Below, in pieces: positions 41,455 to 52,845 of a DNA stretch of 64,000 bases. The DNA is from Homarus americanus (taxonomy: Eukaryota > Arthropoda > Malacostraca > Decapoda > Nephropidae): assembly GCF_018991925.1 (NCBI RefSeq), contig NW_024726235.1, positions 3,592,135-3,656,134 on the forward strand, written 5' to 3'. How positions within the stretch are numbered: position 1 is the stretch's first letter; the number at the start of each line of letters is the position of its first letter. The translations under genes were made by a program, and so were the position numbers. The notes beneath the pieces were generated by a model. That model had not been told where the DNA came from, made no database searches, and was given only the letters and a program-made list of their open reading frames with translations.

Positions 41455-41815
41455 ATAATGTGAAGTGAATTGTAACTTTCACTTTTCACAGGAAGCTCTT
41501 GCGTTATGGTGGAGTTCCTACTGTAGATAAAACTTTACATTTTGTATTCATAGTATGCTCTTGTGTTGAGCTTCATTCTTATGCTGTAAATAAAATTCTA
41601 CTTTTTATTCACAGGATGTTCTAGCGTTACTTGTTTTCTTGACTGTAAATGAAATTCTTCTATTCTATTCATAGGACGCCCTTGAGTTACGCTTATCCTC
41701 GTAATGTAAATAAAATTTTAACTTTTTATTCACAGTACTCTCTTGTATAATGTTTACCCTAATGATATACGAAAAACTCTACTTCTTAGTCATTGTATTT
41801 TCTAGCCGGGTTGAT
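41455..41815. repeat. 61-bp tandem repeat carrying acceptor-like and AATAAA motifs
   Basis: Six diverged units with very regular spacing. The AG of a TTTTTATTCACAG-like block falls at 41491, 41553, 41614, 41674 and 41735, and a degenerate one at about 41795 (intervals 60-62 bp). Each block is preceded by CTGTAAATAAAATTCTA-like sequence, and two copies have an exact AATAAA. Each is followed by GATGCTCTTGTGTTA-like sequence. I see no open frame running through. Confidence 0.85.
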
Positions 41816-41899
41816 ATTCATACTAGAAATAACACTTGCCTTAACAACCTCGGCACCCTTAAGAGGATCATTCATGTCAAATATGATAACCACTTGAGG

Positions 41900-42240
41900 A
41901 CACTTTCCATCCCACGCCCCTTAGTCTTCCTCCTTCCTCCTCTTACTCTTCCTCCTTCCTCCTCCTGTCTTAGCCACAACAATTGTTCCATCAATCTGAT
42001 CAAGGAAGTTCCATTGCAAGACCAGACGTGCAATGTTGCCTCACCAATACAAGGTCATTTGTACCTCTCACTGTGCCGGGAGGGTCCTTCTCTCACACAC
42101 CTCCCCTCTCACAGCTCCTCCCCTCCCCCACTCTCTCCTAGTCTACCATAACTCACTCACTTTCTCACTCACCATTCATTCATTTATCCTCTCCTCCCCT
42201 TTTTACCTCCCTCTCCCTTTCGAAGGTGATATCCACCTCT
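41900..42240. repeat. Pyrimidine-rich degenerate sequence
   Basis: CTTCCTCCTTCCTCCTC near 41920-41970 and CTCACTCAC/CTCCCC near 42090-42220, with unique-looking sequence at 41975-42080. Confidence 0.6.
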
Positions 42241-42265
42241 ACACCTCTCCCACAACTTTTTATCC

Positions 42266-42814
<549 letters not shown>

Positions 42815-43235
42815 TAACATAACCTGGCTTAATGTAACTAAATTAACGTAACCTAACTTAATCTAACCCAAATTAACGTAACCTATTATCTAACCGAAAT
42901 TAACGTAACCTAGCAATATAACCTCAATGTAACCTAACCAATCCCCTAACCTGTTGTAACGTAACCTAACTTAATCTAACCCAATGTAACGTAACCTAAC
43001 TTAATCTAACCTAAATTAACGTAACCTAACTTAATCTAACCGAAATTAACGTAACCTAACTTAATCTAACCTATTGTAACGTAACCTAACCTAAATTAAC
43101 GTAACCTAACTTAATCTAACCTATATTAACGTAACCTAACTTAACATAACCTAAATTAACGAAACCTAACTTAATCTAACCTAAATTAACGTAATCTAAC
43201 TTAATCTAACCTAATGTAACGTAACCTAACCATCT
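42815..43235. repeat. ~30-bp repeat derived from CCTAA pentamers
   Basis: A unit of about 30 bp (TTAACGTAACCTAACTTAAT then CTAACCTAAA) repeats some 13 times with deletions and substitutions. It is built of five- and six-base CTAAC/TTAAT/GTAAC pieces, so it looks like a higher-order product of telomere-like sequence. Confidence 0.9.
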
Positions 43236-43581
43236 AACAGCTGGTCGCACTCATGTTATATTACTGAACTAAATTGAAGTCACTTGTCTACACGACCCTG
43301 ATATAAGGTTTGATAATATAAAGTTATAAACTATGATATAAAAAAGTCAAAAGTATTCCTGTACATAATTTCTCCCACCACGACTATGAAATAAAAATTA
43401 ATAAAACAATTATGATAAAAAAATAATTCCCCCTTTTATGTATTGTTTGCATACATGACCCTGAAAAATGGCTTAAAAATAAAGAAAAATTATGAAAAAA
43501 ATTCCCTTCAATCTTTATATTTAGGAATGTTGACTGCGACGGAGCAGGCAACCTTTTCAACACAGTTTCCAGGAGAATCCT

Positions 43582-43588
<7 letters not shown>
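43236..43588. other. AT-rich intergenic stretch
   Basis: AT-rich, with CATACATGACCCTGA and CACGACCCTGATAT blocks loosely repeated (TATGATAAA, AAAATTA). No gene seen. Confidence 0.5.
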
Positions 43589-43589
<1 letters not shown>

Positions 43590-43659
<70 letters not shown>

Positions 43660-43675
43660 CTCTCTCGTCTCTGTA
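43590..43675. repeat. (CT)n dinucleotide repeat
   Basis: Perfect to 43651, then interrupted by GTCG and resuming. Confidence 0.97.
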
Positions 43676-43918
43676 AAATTCTCAAATCACTGAATTCCTT
43701 CCATCTCTGTTGCCTGTTGTCCTCCCATTCTTGCAATATTTGTCTCTGTCAGTTGTTCCATTCTCGTGGTCTTCATCCTCTCCCATCCCTTTTTCGACGC
43801 CACCTTCAGGGTTTAATAATACCTCGGATGGTTAAGTGATCACGTAGAGTAACTTTTCTACTTGTCATTTATGTCCGACAACCATAACAAGAACGACAAC
43901 AGCAAAACAACAACAACA

Positions 43919-43978
<60 letters not shown>
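43919..43978. repeat. (AAT)n trinucleotide repeat
   Basis: Twenty AAT units. Confidence 0.97.
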
Positions 43979-43980
<2 letters not shown>

Positions 43981-44138
43981 CTCGACCTTCCCCATTCCAA
44001 AAGAATAGGCTAATTCACAATGTCACGCGCACACGAGCGATCCATGAAATCGTCTCCAAGTCTTACACATAATTCGCATTAAATTATAAACAAAGAATTT
44101 CCGTGCCTCAGGGAGTATGGCAGCTGCACCTACAGTAT

Positions 44139-44210
44139 TATAAGGTGGAAACAGCAGTTGGTTAAAGCTCGCCAGGACTATAAGGTGGAAACAGCAGTTG
44201 GTTAAAGTTT
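44139..44210. repeat. 40-bp tandem duplication
   Basis: TATAAGGTGGAAACAGCAGT followed by TGGTTAAAG occurs at 44140 and 44180, perfectly conserved over about 30 bases. Confidence 0.95.
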
Positions 44211-44800
44211 GGTAACACAAACAGCACACGAGTGAGGAGTGTGACGTATAAAGCCATGAATCCCTGGCACTAGGCGTGATAGGATTAAACTTGGGATTAA
44301 ACAGAAAGTAATCAACGGAGGGAAACTATTGCCAGATAAAGAGTCAATCGTACAGTCGTCACTTTGTGGATGGTGAGCTAACTACCAACACTCTCCTGAC
44401 CTGACACCATACCCGCGCCTACACACACACATGGATAGGAGAATAAGCTTAGATTTTGTTCACTTTAACACTGAATTTCCCTTCCTTGTAGTTGAGTTCC
44501 CTGTCTTGTGCATGGGCCAGTAAGCTCCCTGTCTTGTGCGTGGGTCAGTAGCACGGTGGGTGGTCGTGGGTCACTCAACCATACCGTCTTTCTCAGGTCC
44601 CTCAGGGGGTCAGGAAGAGGCTGATTCCCACGTATTACCACCGTTGTGTTGTGTTTTCTTAATCCCCGTTATCTCCCCAGCAGACAATACCTCTGGCTTG
44701 TTCTCTTCATGGCTACCAACACAAGTTTATACAGCTTGACTTTTATGCCTGAGATCTTCGCTTTAAACTATCTCTTAAAACATTTCCAACTGTGGCCTTC
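44211..44800. other. Intergenic sequence
   Basis: CTCCCTGTCTTGTGCGTGGG is duplicated in variant form at 44497-44550. No gene supported. Confidence 0.5.
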
Positions 44801-44804
44801 TCCC

Positions 44805-44958
44805 TGCCACACACACTCCCCTGTCACACACCCTTCCCTCTGTCACACACCCTTCCCTCTGTCACACACACCGTTTTCCCTGCCACACACCCTTCCCCCT
44901 GTCATACACCCCTTCCCCCTCACACACCCCTTCCCCCCTGTCACACACCTCCTCCCTC
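44805..44958. repeat. ~20-bp CTGTCACACACCCTTCCCC repeat
   Basis: About seven units of CCCTCTGTCACACACCCTTC with C-run length variation. Confidence 0.93.
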
Positions 44959-45512
44959 CCCCAAGGAAACCAGGATATTAATACAAACATTCCTTCCCCC
45001 TCCCCCACCAGGCTCCCGTAACCCACAGGAGTCTTCACATAAAACAATTCTCTACTAACATTACCTGATATCTTGTTGTGACGTAACCATTTGACCTCGT
45101 CTGAATATAATTAACCAAGCGGACGAAACAACCATAGATATTTAAGGTTTTAATTTGATCTTAATCTTAGGATAAAGTTGTTAGCATGTAGCCCTTGGTC
45201 GTTATGGAGGATTATGCCCATATCCTTATTATCTATCAGTTTAATTAGTCAGCATGGTTAAGATCCAGGTGGTCTGAGCCTTAATCCTAACGGTTAGGTT
45301 AGGAGTGGTAAATTCCACACCAGTCAACTGTTCCTCGACTGTACCTGTCATTATCCAGGGCAGAAGGCTCACCTCCTGAATACCTCCACCTGGCCACCAA
45401 CATCTCAACACTCACCTGAGGGAGATACAGAAATAATTAATTAGAAATATTTCTTCAGTTATTTCATCCAGGAACTCTAAAATTGCATCTTTTAATTAAC
45501 ATGTGCCAGCAG

Positions 45513-45513
<1 letters not shown>
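44959..45513. other. Intergenic sequence
   Basis: Mixed composition, GGTTAGGTTAGG at 45293-45304. No gene seen. Confidence 0.5.

Positions 45514-45577
<64 letters not shown>
45514..45577. repeat. (AAT)n trinucleotide repeat
   Basis: About 21 AAT units. Confidence 0.97.
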
Positions 45578-45578
<1 letters not shown>

Positions 45579-46080
45579 CACTTCACCTAACGTTTAATCT
45601 GGGGTTTTATTCTTTTTAATATCATGAACAAGGTTGCCAACACTTTAAAAACAGTAACACGAGGATTTCACTTCATAGTCAATAACTTCTTCACCTCACT
45701 CACTCATTATATACAAATGTTAATAATTTATTTCCCCGAGTCAAATGAGAACCCGAAAAGACAACTGCAACGCATCAATAAATCCACTTCTTCAGTACCT
45801 CCTGACGTGTGGTGGTGGGTGGACGTGTAGTTCCTGCCTGGTTTCGGGTGTTCTAAGAATATTAAAAAAAATACTTAAGTGGAAAACTGAAGAGGTAGTT
45901 AAATGGTTAACTTTATGTATGACACAAATTAGGATTCTGAATTATTGTTCAGGTAGTTTATCCCTCCAAAATGGATATGTATGATGTGGGGGAGGGAGAG
46001 ATAAAATACGAGAAATAAACTTGTGTCTGAAGCTTTCTACTTACTGAGGTCAATAAACGCTTTGACAAGAGGCCAGTCTA
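45578..46080. other. AT-rich intergenic stretch
   Basis: No recognisable feature. Confidence 0.5.
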
Positions 46081-46263
46081 ATAATAATAATAATAATAAC
46101 AATAATATAAACTGATACACTACAGTACACTGAATATGAGACCTTCAGTGCACAAGACGGTGGTGTGGCCGACAATGAACATACAGCTGGGTGGACTAGG
46201 GGTGCCCCGTGCGGCCCTTAGAACAGGAGGCGAACATTTTATCCACTCGGCCACCGCTGCCCA
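46081..46263 (-). mobile_element. tRNA-derived SINE
   Basis: On the minus strand it starts with GGCAGCGGTGGCCGAGTGG (46261-46243), which contains a pol III A box of type-II tRNA form (TGGCCGAGTGG). It continues with an anticodon-arm-like CCTCCTGTTCTAAGG and reaches a degenerate B box (GCACGGGGCACCCC, where GCAGGTTCGAGCCCC would be expected) near 46215-46200. A ~90-bp unrelated body follows, and the copy ends in an AAT/TTA tail at 46081-46109. Head, body and short A/T tail in this order are the standard layout of a tRNA-derived SINE. The damaged B box suggests it is silent. Confidence 0.5.
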
Positions 46264-46960
46264 GTAATATAATATACCACAAAAGTATACACAATAAATT
46301 GAGACGGGAGGCAGCAGCCACCAAAAACACGGCAGCCGAGTGTGTGAAATATTTAAGGCGACAAATAAAACAGGCTCGTGTCAGCACAGGAAAAACACAC
46401 AAAAAAGAGCCTTGAAAATACCAGCAGTGGAAAAAAAATAAGCGAGAATTGTGTATGTTGGAGGCTGATGGCCGCCCTCGCCTCTACCACTCCACCACTT
46501 GTAAAAAAAAATAATGATAAAATTTAATAGAATGATAATAAAGAACAGGTTAATGTTTCCCGCGTGAGGGTGAGGCTGACGTCACTAAACCCCGAAAAAT
46601 GAAAAACCAAAAATAAAGATTAAACCAAATAAAAAAAATACTGTCATGGATGCTGGTACTGTACACCGCCCAGCACTTCACACGACACCTGGAGACGCAA
46701 TGGGGGGAGGAGGGTAGGGGGAGGAGTGGGTAGGGGGGAGTAGAGGGGGAGGAGGAGTGGGTAGGGGGTAGTGTTCAAGGTCTTAGGAAAAAAAAACCAG
46801 TCAGGGAGTACAGAGGCCAGAAACACACCACTTTCTTCTTACTCCGCCATCAACAGCAATATCTCACAAGTTTAGTGTGTTATGTAGTAAAGGTTGTCTC
46901 ATAGGTCACGCATCATAGGAAAAAAAATATTGTTCTCATTTTTCTTTTCCAGGAGAAGAG
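46264..46960. other. A-rich intergenic sequence
   Basis: AT-rich with A-runs, and a GGAGGAGTGGGTAGGGGG duplication at 46700-46770. No gene supported. Confidence 0.5.
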
Positions 46961-46964
46961 GAAA

Positions 46965-47130
46965 TCTTAACAAATCAACAAAAATGTCAGATAAATCAAC
47001 AAAAAATGGCAGATAAATAATAAAAACAACAACAGATAAATAAAACAACAACAATAAATAAAAAAATACCCCCACAAAAAACAAACAAATCAACAAAAAT
47101 ACCAAATAAATCAACACTTGAAAGAAAAAC
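46965..47130. repeat. A-rich ~20-24 bp repeat (AAATCAACAAAAATG)
   Basis: AAATCAACAAAAATGNCAGAT recurs with length variation (GATAAATCAACAAAAAATGG, ACAAATCAACAAAAATACC). Confidence 0.8.
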
Positions 47131-47389
47131 AAAAAAACAATTTACTATTCATATACAAAGAGCCAGTCACGACACACACACCGATCAGTTACAGAAGAAT
47201 TTAATCGACAACACTCAGGCATGGAGGTGCTGTCTGGTAACGAGAATCAACGGGACTTTATTCCTCCCAAACGCCGCCAAATTTCGGAACAAAAATAACA
47301 TTTCAGTCGTATAACCTCAACTAGTGATATAAAACCTGAATCACGAATTACATTTTAAGCGGATATCCGGAAGATAGTTTTCATAGAGG

Positions 47390-47655
47390 GGGGGGGGTAG
47401 GGAGGGGGTCAGGGGGTAGGGAGGGGTGAGGAGAAAGGGTTCAGGGGGAGGAGGAGGAGGGGGATAGGGAGGAAAGAAACATTAATTACAAAGACGAACA
47501 GAAACACAATCACAGAAAAACCCACAGACAGATACCAACACAGACAGACACCACCACAGACAGATACCAAAACAGACAGACACCACCACAGACAGATACC
47601 ACCACAGAGAGACACCAACACAGACAGACACCACCACAGACAGATACCATCTCCC
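47390..47655. repeat. G-rich tract and 17-bp CACAGACAGATACCAAC repeat
   Basis: GGGAGGGGGTCAGGGGG-like sequence at 47390-47470. A 17-bp unit CACAGACAGATACCAAC or CACAGACAGACACCACC, about eight copies, at 47520-47652. Confidence 0.92.
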
Positions 47656-47776
47656 TTCTGCCTTACACCACCACCACCACCACCCAGCAGCAGACTGTCC
47701 TAACTAACACACACGCAGTTCTCAAGTCATTTACAACTTGACTGTTTGACACATACACACACACACACATTTATAC

Positions 47777-47858
<82 letters not shown>
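47777..47858. repeat. (GA)n dinucleotide repeat
   Basis: Nearly perfect GA run with one early AA interruption. Confidence 0.97.
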
Positions 47859-47861
<3 letters not shown>

Positions 47862-47999
47862 CTACACCCACGACACCACTGCAACAATCGACACCAAACT
47901 TAATAAATAATTTGAGGAGCTTCATATGTACTTCTGCGGCGCACCACTACCTTATGGATATCGTTATTTCTTCCATTCCACTTCCATTTTTTGCTACCT

Positions 48000-48385
48000 C
48001 CACCTCTCAATCTTTCACTTTCTGTTCTAATTTTTTTTTCTCTTTCTTAACATCTTCTCTTTCTCCTCCTCCTCTCTCACTCCTCTCCACCTCCTTTCTT
48101 TTCTCCAAATTCTTCTTCTATCTTCCATTCACCCACTGCTCTTAATCCTTCTCCTTTCTGTCTTCTTTCTCCCTTTCTCCCAGTTCCCCAACTCTCTCTC
48201 TCTCTCTCTCATGATTTTGTTCTCTTCATTTCGATTATTACCTGTTATTGCTGTCTCCAACCACCCCCTCCTTTCCCCACCAGCCCCCACTTCCCCCTCC
48301 TCCTCCCGTCTCCCACCTTGTCCTCCTCCTCCCGTTCCCCCACCTCCCCCTCCCGTCTCCCCCACCCACCCCCTCTCTACAGGTC
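48000..48385. repeat. Polypyrimidine tract with (CT)n
   Basis: CTTTCTC/CTCCTCC sequence, (CT)n at 48196-48210, CCTCCTCCCGTCTCCC units to about 48370. Confidence 0.85.
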
Positions 48386-48472
48386 GCGTTTGGTTCAGCA
48401 GGTCCACAGGCACAACATATAACTAATTGGAGGCGATGACTGAGGGCTATGTCACGTCACTCTCCCCCTCAG

Positions 48473-48501
48473 GTGCAGGAGAGGCAGGTGGCACGTCGCA
48501 G
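48473..48501 (+). CDS. Possible 29-nt micro-exon
   Basis: A strong acceptor-like stretch (CACTCTCCCCCTCAG, ending at 48472) and a strong donor (CGCAG/GTAAGG at 48502) bound 29 bases that are open in the frame VQERQVARR. Both signals match animal consensus. The sequence sits between two low-complexity tracts and no partner exon is recognised, so chance is likely. Confidence 0.13.
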
Positions 48502-48509
48502 GTAAGGCG

Positions 48510-49240
48510 AGGGGGGGGGTGGAGCAGAGGAGGGAGTGGATCAAGGTGATTAGGTAATGGATAATGGTATGGGCTTAACATGAGGACAAGGTGGGGAGGA
48601 GGAGGTGGGGGAGAGGAGGGTGGGGAGAATGAGGGTGGGGGGAAGATGAGGTAGGGAGAGAGGTGGGGAGGACGAGGGGTGGGGGAGGACGAGGGTAGGA
48701 GGAGGGTGGGGAGGATGAGGGTGGGGAGGACGAGGGTAGGAGAGGAGGGGGGGAGGATGAGGGTGGGGAGGACGTTGGTAGGAGAGGTGAGGGTGGTGGA
48801 GGACGAGGGGTGGGGAGGGAGGACGAGGGTAGGAGAGGAGGTGGTGGAGGACGAGGGTGGGGGAGGAGAGGGAACAGGAGAGGAGGGGTGGGGAGGATGA
48901 GGTGGGGAGGACGAGGGTAGGAGAGGAGGGTGGGGGAGGACGTTGGTAGAGAAAACTAATATTTATTTCTGTCCTCTCTCTTTGTCTTCCTCTGACTTAT
49001 CTCTCTCCCTCTTCTCCTTCTCTTCCTCCCTTCCCCATCTTCCTCCTCCTCCTCTTTCCCATCGTTCCTCCTCCTTTCCATACCTCCTCTCCCCTCCTCC
49101 TACCCATCCTATACCTCCTCTTCCTTCCTACCCTTTCCCCTACTTCTATTCCTTCCCAAACCCCATACTTCTCCCTCCCTTTCCCTCCTCCTCTTCTTCT
49201 CTTCCCTTACCACTCCTCTTCCTCCTCCTCCTCAACGCCT
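48510..49240. repeat. GGTGGGGAGGACGAGGGTAGGA minisatellite, then polypyrimidine tract
   Basis: 48580-48950 holds ~25-30 bp units of GTGGGGAGGACGAGGGTAGG with deletions. 48965-49240 switches to CT-rich sequence on the same strand. Confidence 0.9.
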
Positions 49241-49390
49241 CACACCACCACCACAGCAACATCTACAACAACTCCTTCAAGTTAGTTACAGGACAGAAGC
49301 TCTATCCAGGGATCAACACATCGTCAAGCAGTCGGCGTTTATCAAGGAACATTCAATTCAGTTTATATTCAGAAAACCTTTGATAATGTT

Positions 49391-50030
49391 GAAAGACTTT
49401 TATTAAGATGTATGTAACTGAAGAAAAGTTTTAATATTTTTTTTTGAAGTTTAGAAAAGTTTATTTAAGTCAAGAAAAGTTTTGTTGATTTTTTTGAAGA
49501 GTTGTGGAAATTTAAAAGTAGTTTTACGAAAAAGTTAAGGTATTATTTTTTTTACATAAATTTCTTCTTGTAAAGTTTCATATTTACCAAAGTTTAAAAA
49601 ATTTTAGGTACATGTTTGTATTAAGTTTATCAAGTCCACAAAAATTTAGAAAAGTTCAGAAAAGTTTCAATGTAATATAACCAAAGTTTAATGTTTCTTA
49701 GTTTAACTAAGTATATTTTTACTCGTTAATCAACGTTTAGACGAAATGCCAAAGTATACAAAATTTATCAAAGTTTACGAAGAGTTGAAGAAAGTTTACC
49801 AAAGTTATCTAAAGTTTACAAAAGTTTAAACAAAATCACAAACCTACAAAACGTTTCACCAACTTTATTTTTTTGTGTTTATCGAAGTTTAAGTTAATTA
49901 AATTTGAGGAAAGTTTAATTAAGTTCCAAAGTTTCTTAAAACTAAAACACAAAAGTTTACAAAATCTATCAAAGTTTAAAAAGTTTACTAAAATTGACAA
50001 ACTTATCAAAATTTAGTTCAGTTTATCAGC
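49391..50030. repeat. AAAGTTTA-rich AT-dominated degenerate repeat
   Basis: More than two dozen AAAGTTTA, AAAGTTTT or CAAAGTTTA words occur at irregular 10-25 bp spacing. No frame survives. It looks like an old short-unit array or a self-complementary AT-rich region (TAAACTTT is the complement). Confidence 0.65.
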
Positions 50031-50066
50031 CTCTCTAACATACGACACTTCTTTAGCCTGAAGAGA

Positions 50067-50141
<75 letters not shown>

Positions 50142-50142
50142 T
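50067..50142. repeat. (ATT)n trinucleotide repeat
   Basis: About 25 ATT units. Confidence 0.97.
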
Positions 50143-50174
50143 CTTACACAGACCAAGTACAGTTAACATACAAT

Positions 50175-50305
50175 GTACAGCAAAGGGAGAGAGGGAGGGA
50201 GAGAAAGAAGGAGGGAGGGAAGGGAGGGAGGGAGGGAGAGAAGGAGGGGGAGGGGAGGGAGGGAGGGAGGGAGAGAGGGAGAGAGGGAGAGAGGGAAGGA
50301 GAATT
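50175..50305. repeat. (GGGA)n polypurine repeat
   Basis: GGGAGGGAGAGA-type sequence. Confidence 0.92.
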
Positions 50306-50369
50306 GGATCATTGATAAAGGGAGCGAGTTTTCGTTGAAAGAGGGTTTAGGGAGGAGACAAATAATCCC

Positions 50370-50542
50370 GGACCACAGCACGTACAGCCAAGGACCAAAC
50401 AAAGAACGACCGCGGGACACACCACGTACAACCAAGGACCACACCACGTACAGCCACGGACCACACCAAGACACGACCACGGACCACATCAAGAAACGAC
50501 CACGGACGACTACGGACAACACCACGGAGAGCCACGATGAAC
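50370..50542. repeat. ~26-bp ACCACGGACCACACCA repeat
   Basis: Units of CCACGGACCACACCACGTACAGCC-like sequence with ACGACC and AAGACAC variants, about six to seven copies. Confidence 0.85.
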
Positions 50543-50588
50543 ATTTCACACTACACAACTGTATATGGCGTGAACAGTTAATTGTTTG

Positions 50589-50589
<1 letters not shown>

Positions 50590-50628
<39 letters not shown>
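50590..50628. repeat. (GA)n dinucleotide repeat
   Basis: Perfect GA run. Confidence 0.97.
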
Positions 50629-50714
50629 CTGTAAAAATCTTTCACTTGACTCAGTATTCTGTCAAACGTGCACAAAACTTAGATTGTAATTAACTACCAG
50701 GAGGGCGGAAGGAG

Positions 50715-51445
50715 TTTGTGGGAGAGAGAGAGAGAGAGGGGGGAGGGAGAGAGGGGAGAAGATGGGAGAAAGGGGAGAATACGGGAGAGAGGGGAGATGA
50801 TGGGAGAGCAAGAGGGGAAAGAATGGGAGAGAAAGAGCAAGAGGGGAGAGAATAGGAGAGAGGGAGAGGTAGAGGGGAAAAGATGGGAAAGTAGGGAGAG
50901 TGAGTGAATGGTAAAGAAGGAGAGGAGTGAAATGGGATGGAAGAAAGGGAAGAAGGAAAGGGGAGAAAATGGAAAAGGAAGCAGAGGGATGAGAAAGGGT
51001 AATATGTAAGGAAAAAGGGAGAAGACAGGAGAAGGGAGAATGTGGGAGATGGAGAGAGAGGAGAGTGAAGAAGATGGGAGAGGGGTAAGGTAGAGGGGTA
51101 AGAGAAGAGGGGAAAAAGAGAGAGGGATAGATAAAACAAGGAAGAGACGTAAGAGGAAGACGAAGACAGGAAGAGGGAGGGGGAGAGACATGGAGACGAG
51201 AAAAATGGTGAGAGTGAGAGGGAGTGAGACGGAGTGGGGGCAACTAAGAAAGCCTCCCACGCTCCCCAACAAACAATTTGGCCACAGGTTTCTGGACAAT
51301 TCACCGAGGAGGAGGGGGACAAGGGAGAGCGGAGGAGGCGGAGGAGAAGGAGAGGAAGAGGAGCGGGACAGGGGGAGGAGGGAGGAGGAGGGGGAGAGGG
51401 GAGGGGAGGGAGGGGGGAGGGGGGAGGGGGAGGAGGAGGAAGGAA
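50715..51445. repeat. Polypurine tracts split by a short unique island
   Basis: 50715-51235 is GGGAGAGAGGGGAGAAGATG-like with ~25-bp irregular units. 51236-51305 is unique-looking. 51306-51445 is GGAGGAGGGGGA-like. Minus-strand frames of about 200 codons are Ser/Pro/Leu-rich in all three phases. Confidence 0.9.
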
Positions 51446-51518
51446 TCTGAACTATGTCAACCCAGTAAACTGTGAGGCGTGATGGAGGGTGTTAGAGAGA
51501 GTTCCAACAATAACATCT

Positions 51519-51648
51519 CACCTTATACTGACAGCCTTACCTTATACTGACACCCTTACCTTATACTGACACCCTTACCTTATACTGACACCCTTACCTT
51601 ATCCTGACACCCTTACCTTATACTGACACCCTTACCTTATACTGAATC
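51519..51648. repeat. 19-bp tandem repeat, ~7 copies
   Basis: ACCTTATACTGACACCCTT repeated almost perfectly. Confidence 0.96.
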
Positions 51649-51679
51649 CCCATTCCTTACCCTAATCTATACTGACTAT

Positions 51680-51958
51680 CCAATACCAACCAATCACAAC
51701 ACAAGGACACCGTACACCTCTTCACAACCGACCAATTACAACCAAAGAACACCATATACCTCCTCAGAACCAACCAATCACCACACAAGAACACCATATA
51801 CCACCTCAGAACCAACCAATCACCACACAAGAACACCGTACACCTCCTTACAGCCGACCAATCACCACACAAGGACATCGTACACCTTCACAACCGACCA
51901 ATCACCACACAAGAACACCGTACACCTCCTTACAGCCGACCAATCACAGCGTATAAAC
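51680..51958. repeat. 42-bp tandem repeat with a CCAAT box in each unit
   Basis: Units of about 41-42 bp start ACCAATCACCACACAAGAAC and end CACCTCCTTACAGCCG or a close variant. About seven copies, each with ACCAATCAC or ACCAATTAC. A minus-strand frame (CGDWLVLRRYMVFL repeats, 14-residue period) is open because 42 is divisible by three. Confidence 0.94.
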
Positions 51959-52089
51959 CAACCAGGGTGACCCCCAAACTTAAACTTGGTATTGGGGCGC
52001 GACAAAGAAGTGTGAAGTGGCCACAGGTAGAGGAGGAATGCTGGAGGGCGTAAGAGACATAAACTATTCCAGAAGCGACGAACTTAAGG

Positions 52090-52312
52090 CATTCTTTGAG
52101 GTGACGGGGAGGTGGTGAGGGAAGGGGGTGAGGGGAGATGGGGAGGTGGTGGTGAGGGGAGATGGTGGTGAGGGGAGATGGGAGGTGGGGAGATGGGAGG
52201 GGGTGAGGGTAGATGGGGAGGTGGTAAAGGGAGAAGGGAGGTGGTAAAGGGAGATGGGAGGTGGTGAGGGGAGGTGGGGAGATGGGAGGGGGTGAAGACT
52301 GATGGGCAATAT
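52090..52312. repeat. GGTGGTGAGGGGAGATGGG minisatellite
   Basis: About ten variable units of GGGAGGTGGTGAGGGGAGATG. Confidence 0.92.
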
Positions 52313-52770
52313 TCAAAAGGTCGTTGGAGGGAATTTGTTGGAGGTAACTGAAAAAAGGCTAGAGGTAATTAAGAGACTACTGTGAAGATCTAGAGGCCAC
52401 TTGGAGGTATCTGAGGTAGCAAAATAAAAAAAAAGAGGTCGCTTGGAGGTAGAACAGTGACAACCTCCCACACAAAACAATGAAGACATAACCGCTCGTG
52501 TTAATGATGACGTGTTGATGGTGGTGTTAATGGTGCTACTGGTCGTGATAATGGTGGTAATGGTGGCGCTGATGGTGTTAATGGTGGTGGTGTGGGAAGC
52601 TAGCGACTAGGTGGCTGCAATCAGAGGCATTGTTGAAGCTGTAGGTAATGACGCACTTTAATGGTGCAAGTAGTGGGTGGTGCTGGGTGCTGATGGTGGT
52701 AAGTGGTGGTTGTGGTTGTTGGGGGGTGGTAGCTGGCGAGTGTGGTAGTTGGTTGTTGAGCTGGAAAAAA
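52313..52770. repeat. GATGGTGGTGTTAATGG and GTAGTGG degenerate sequence
   Basis: 52320-52450 contains GGTCGCTTGGAGGTA-like duplications. 52500-52600 is (GATGGTGTTAAT)-like. 52660-52760 is GGTGG-rich. Confidence 0.65.

Positions 52771-52773
<3 letters not shown>

Positions 52774-52845
<72 letters not shown>

Noticed and set aside
50662..51322. ~200-codon minus-strand frames, one starting MSPSSSVNCPETCGQIVCWG
   Set aside because: All three phases are open through the polypurine tract. The Cys-containing start falls in a 70-base unique island and has no splice or domain support.
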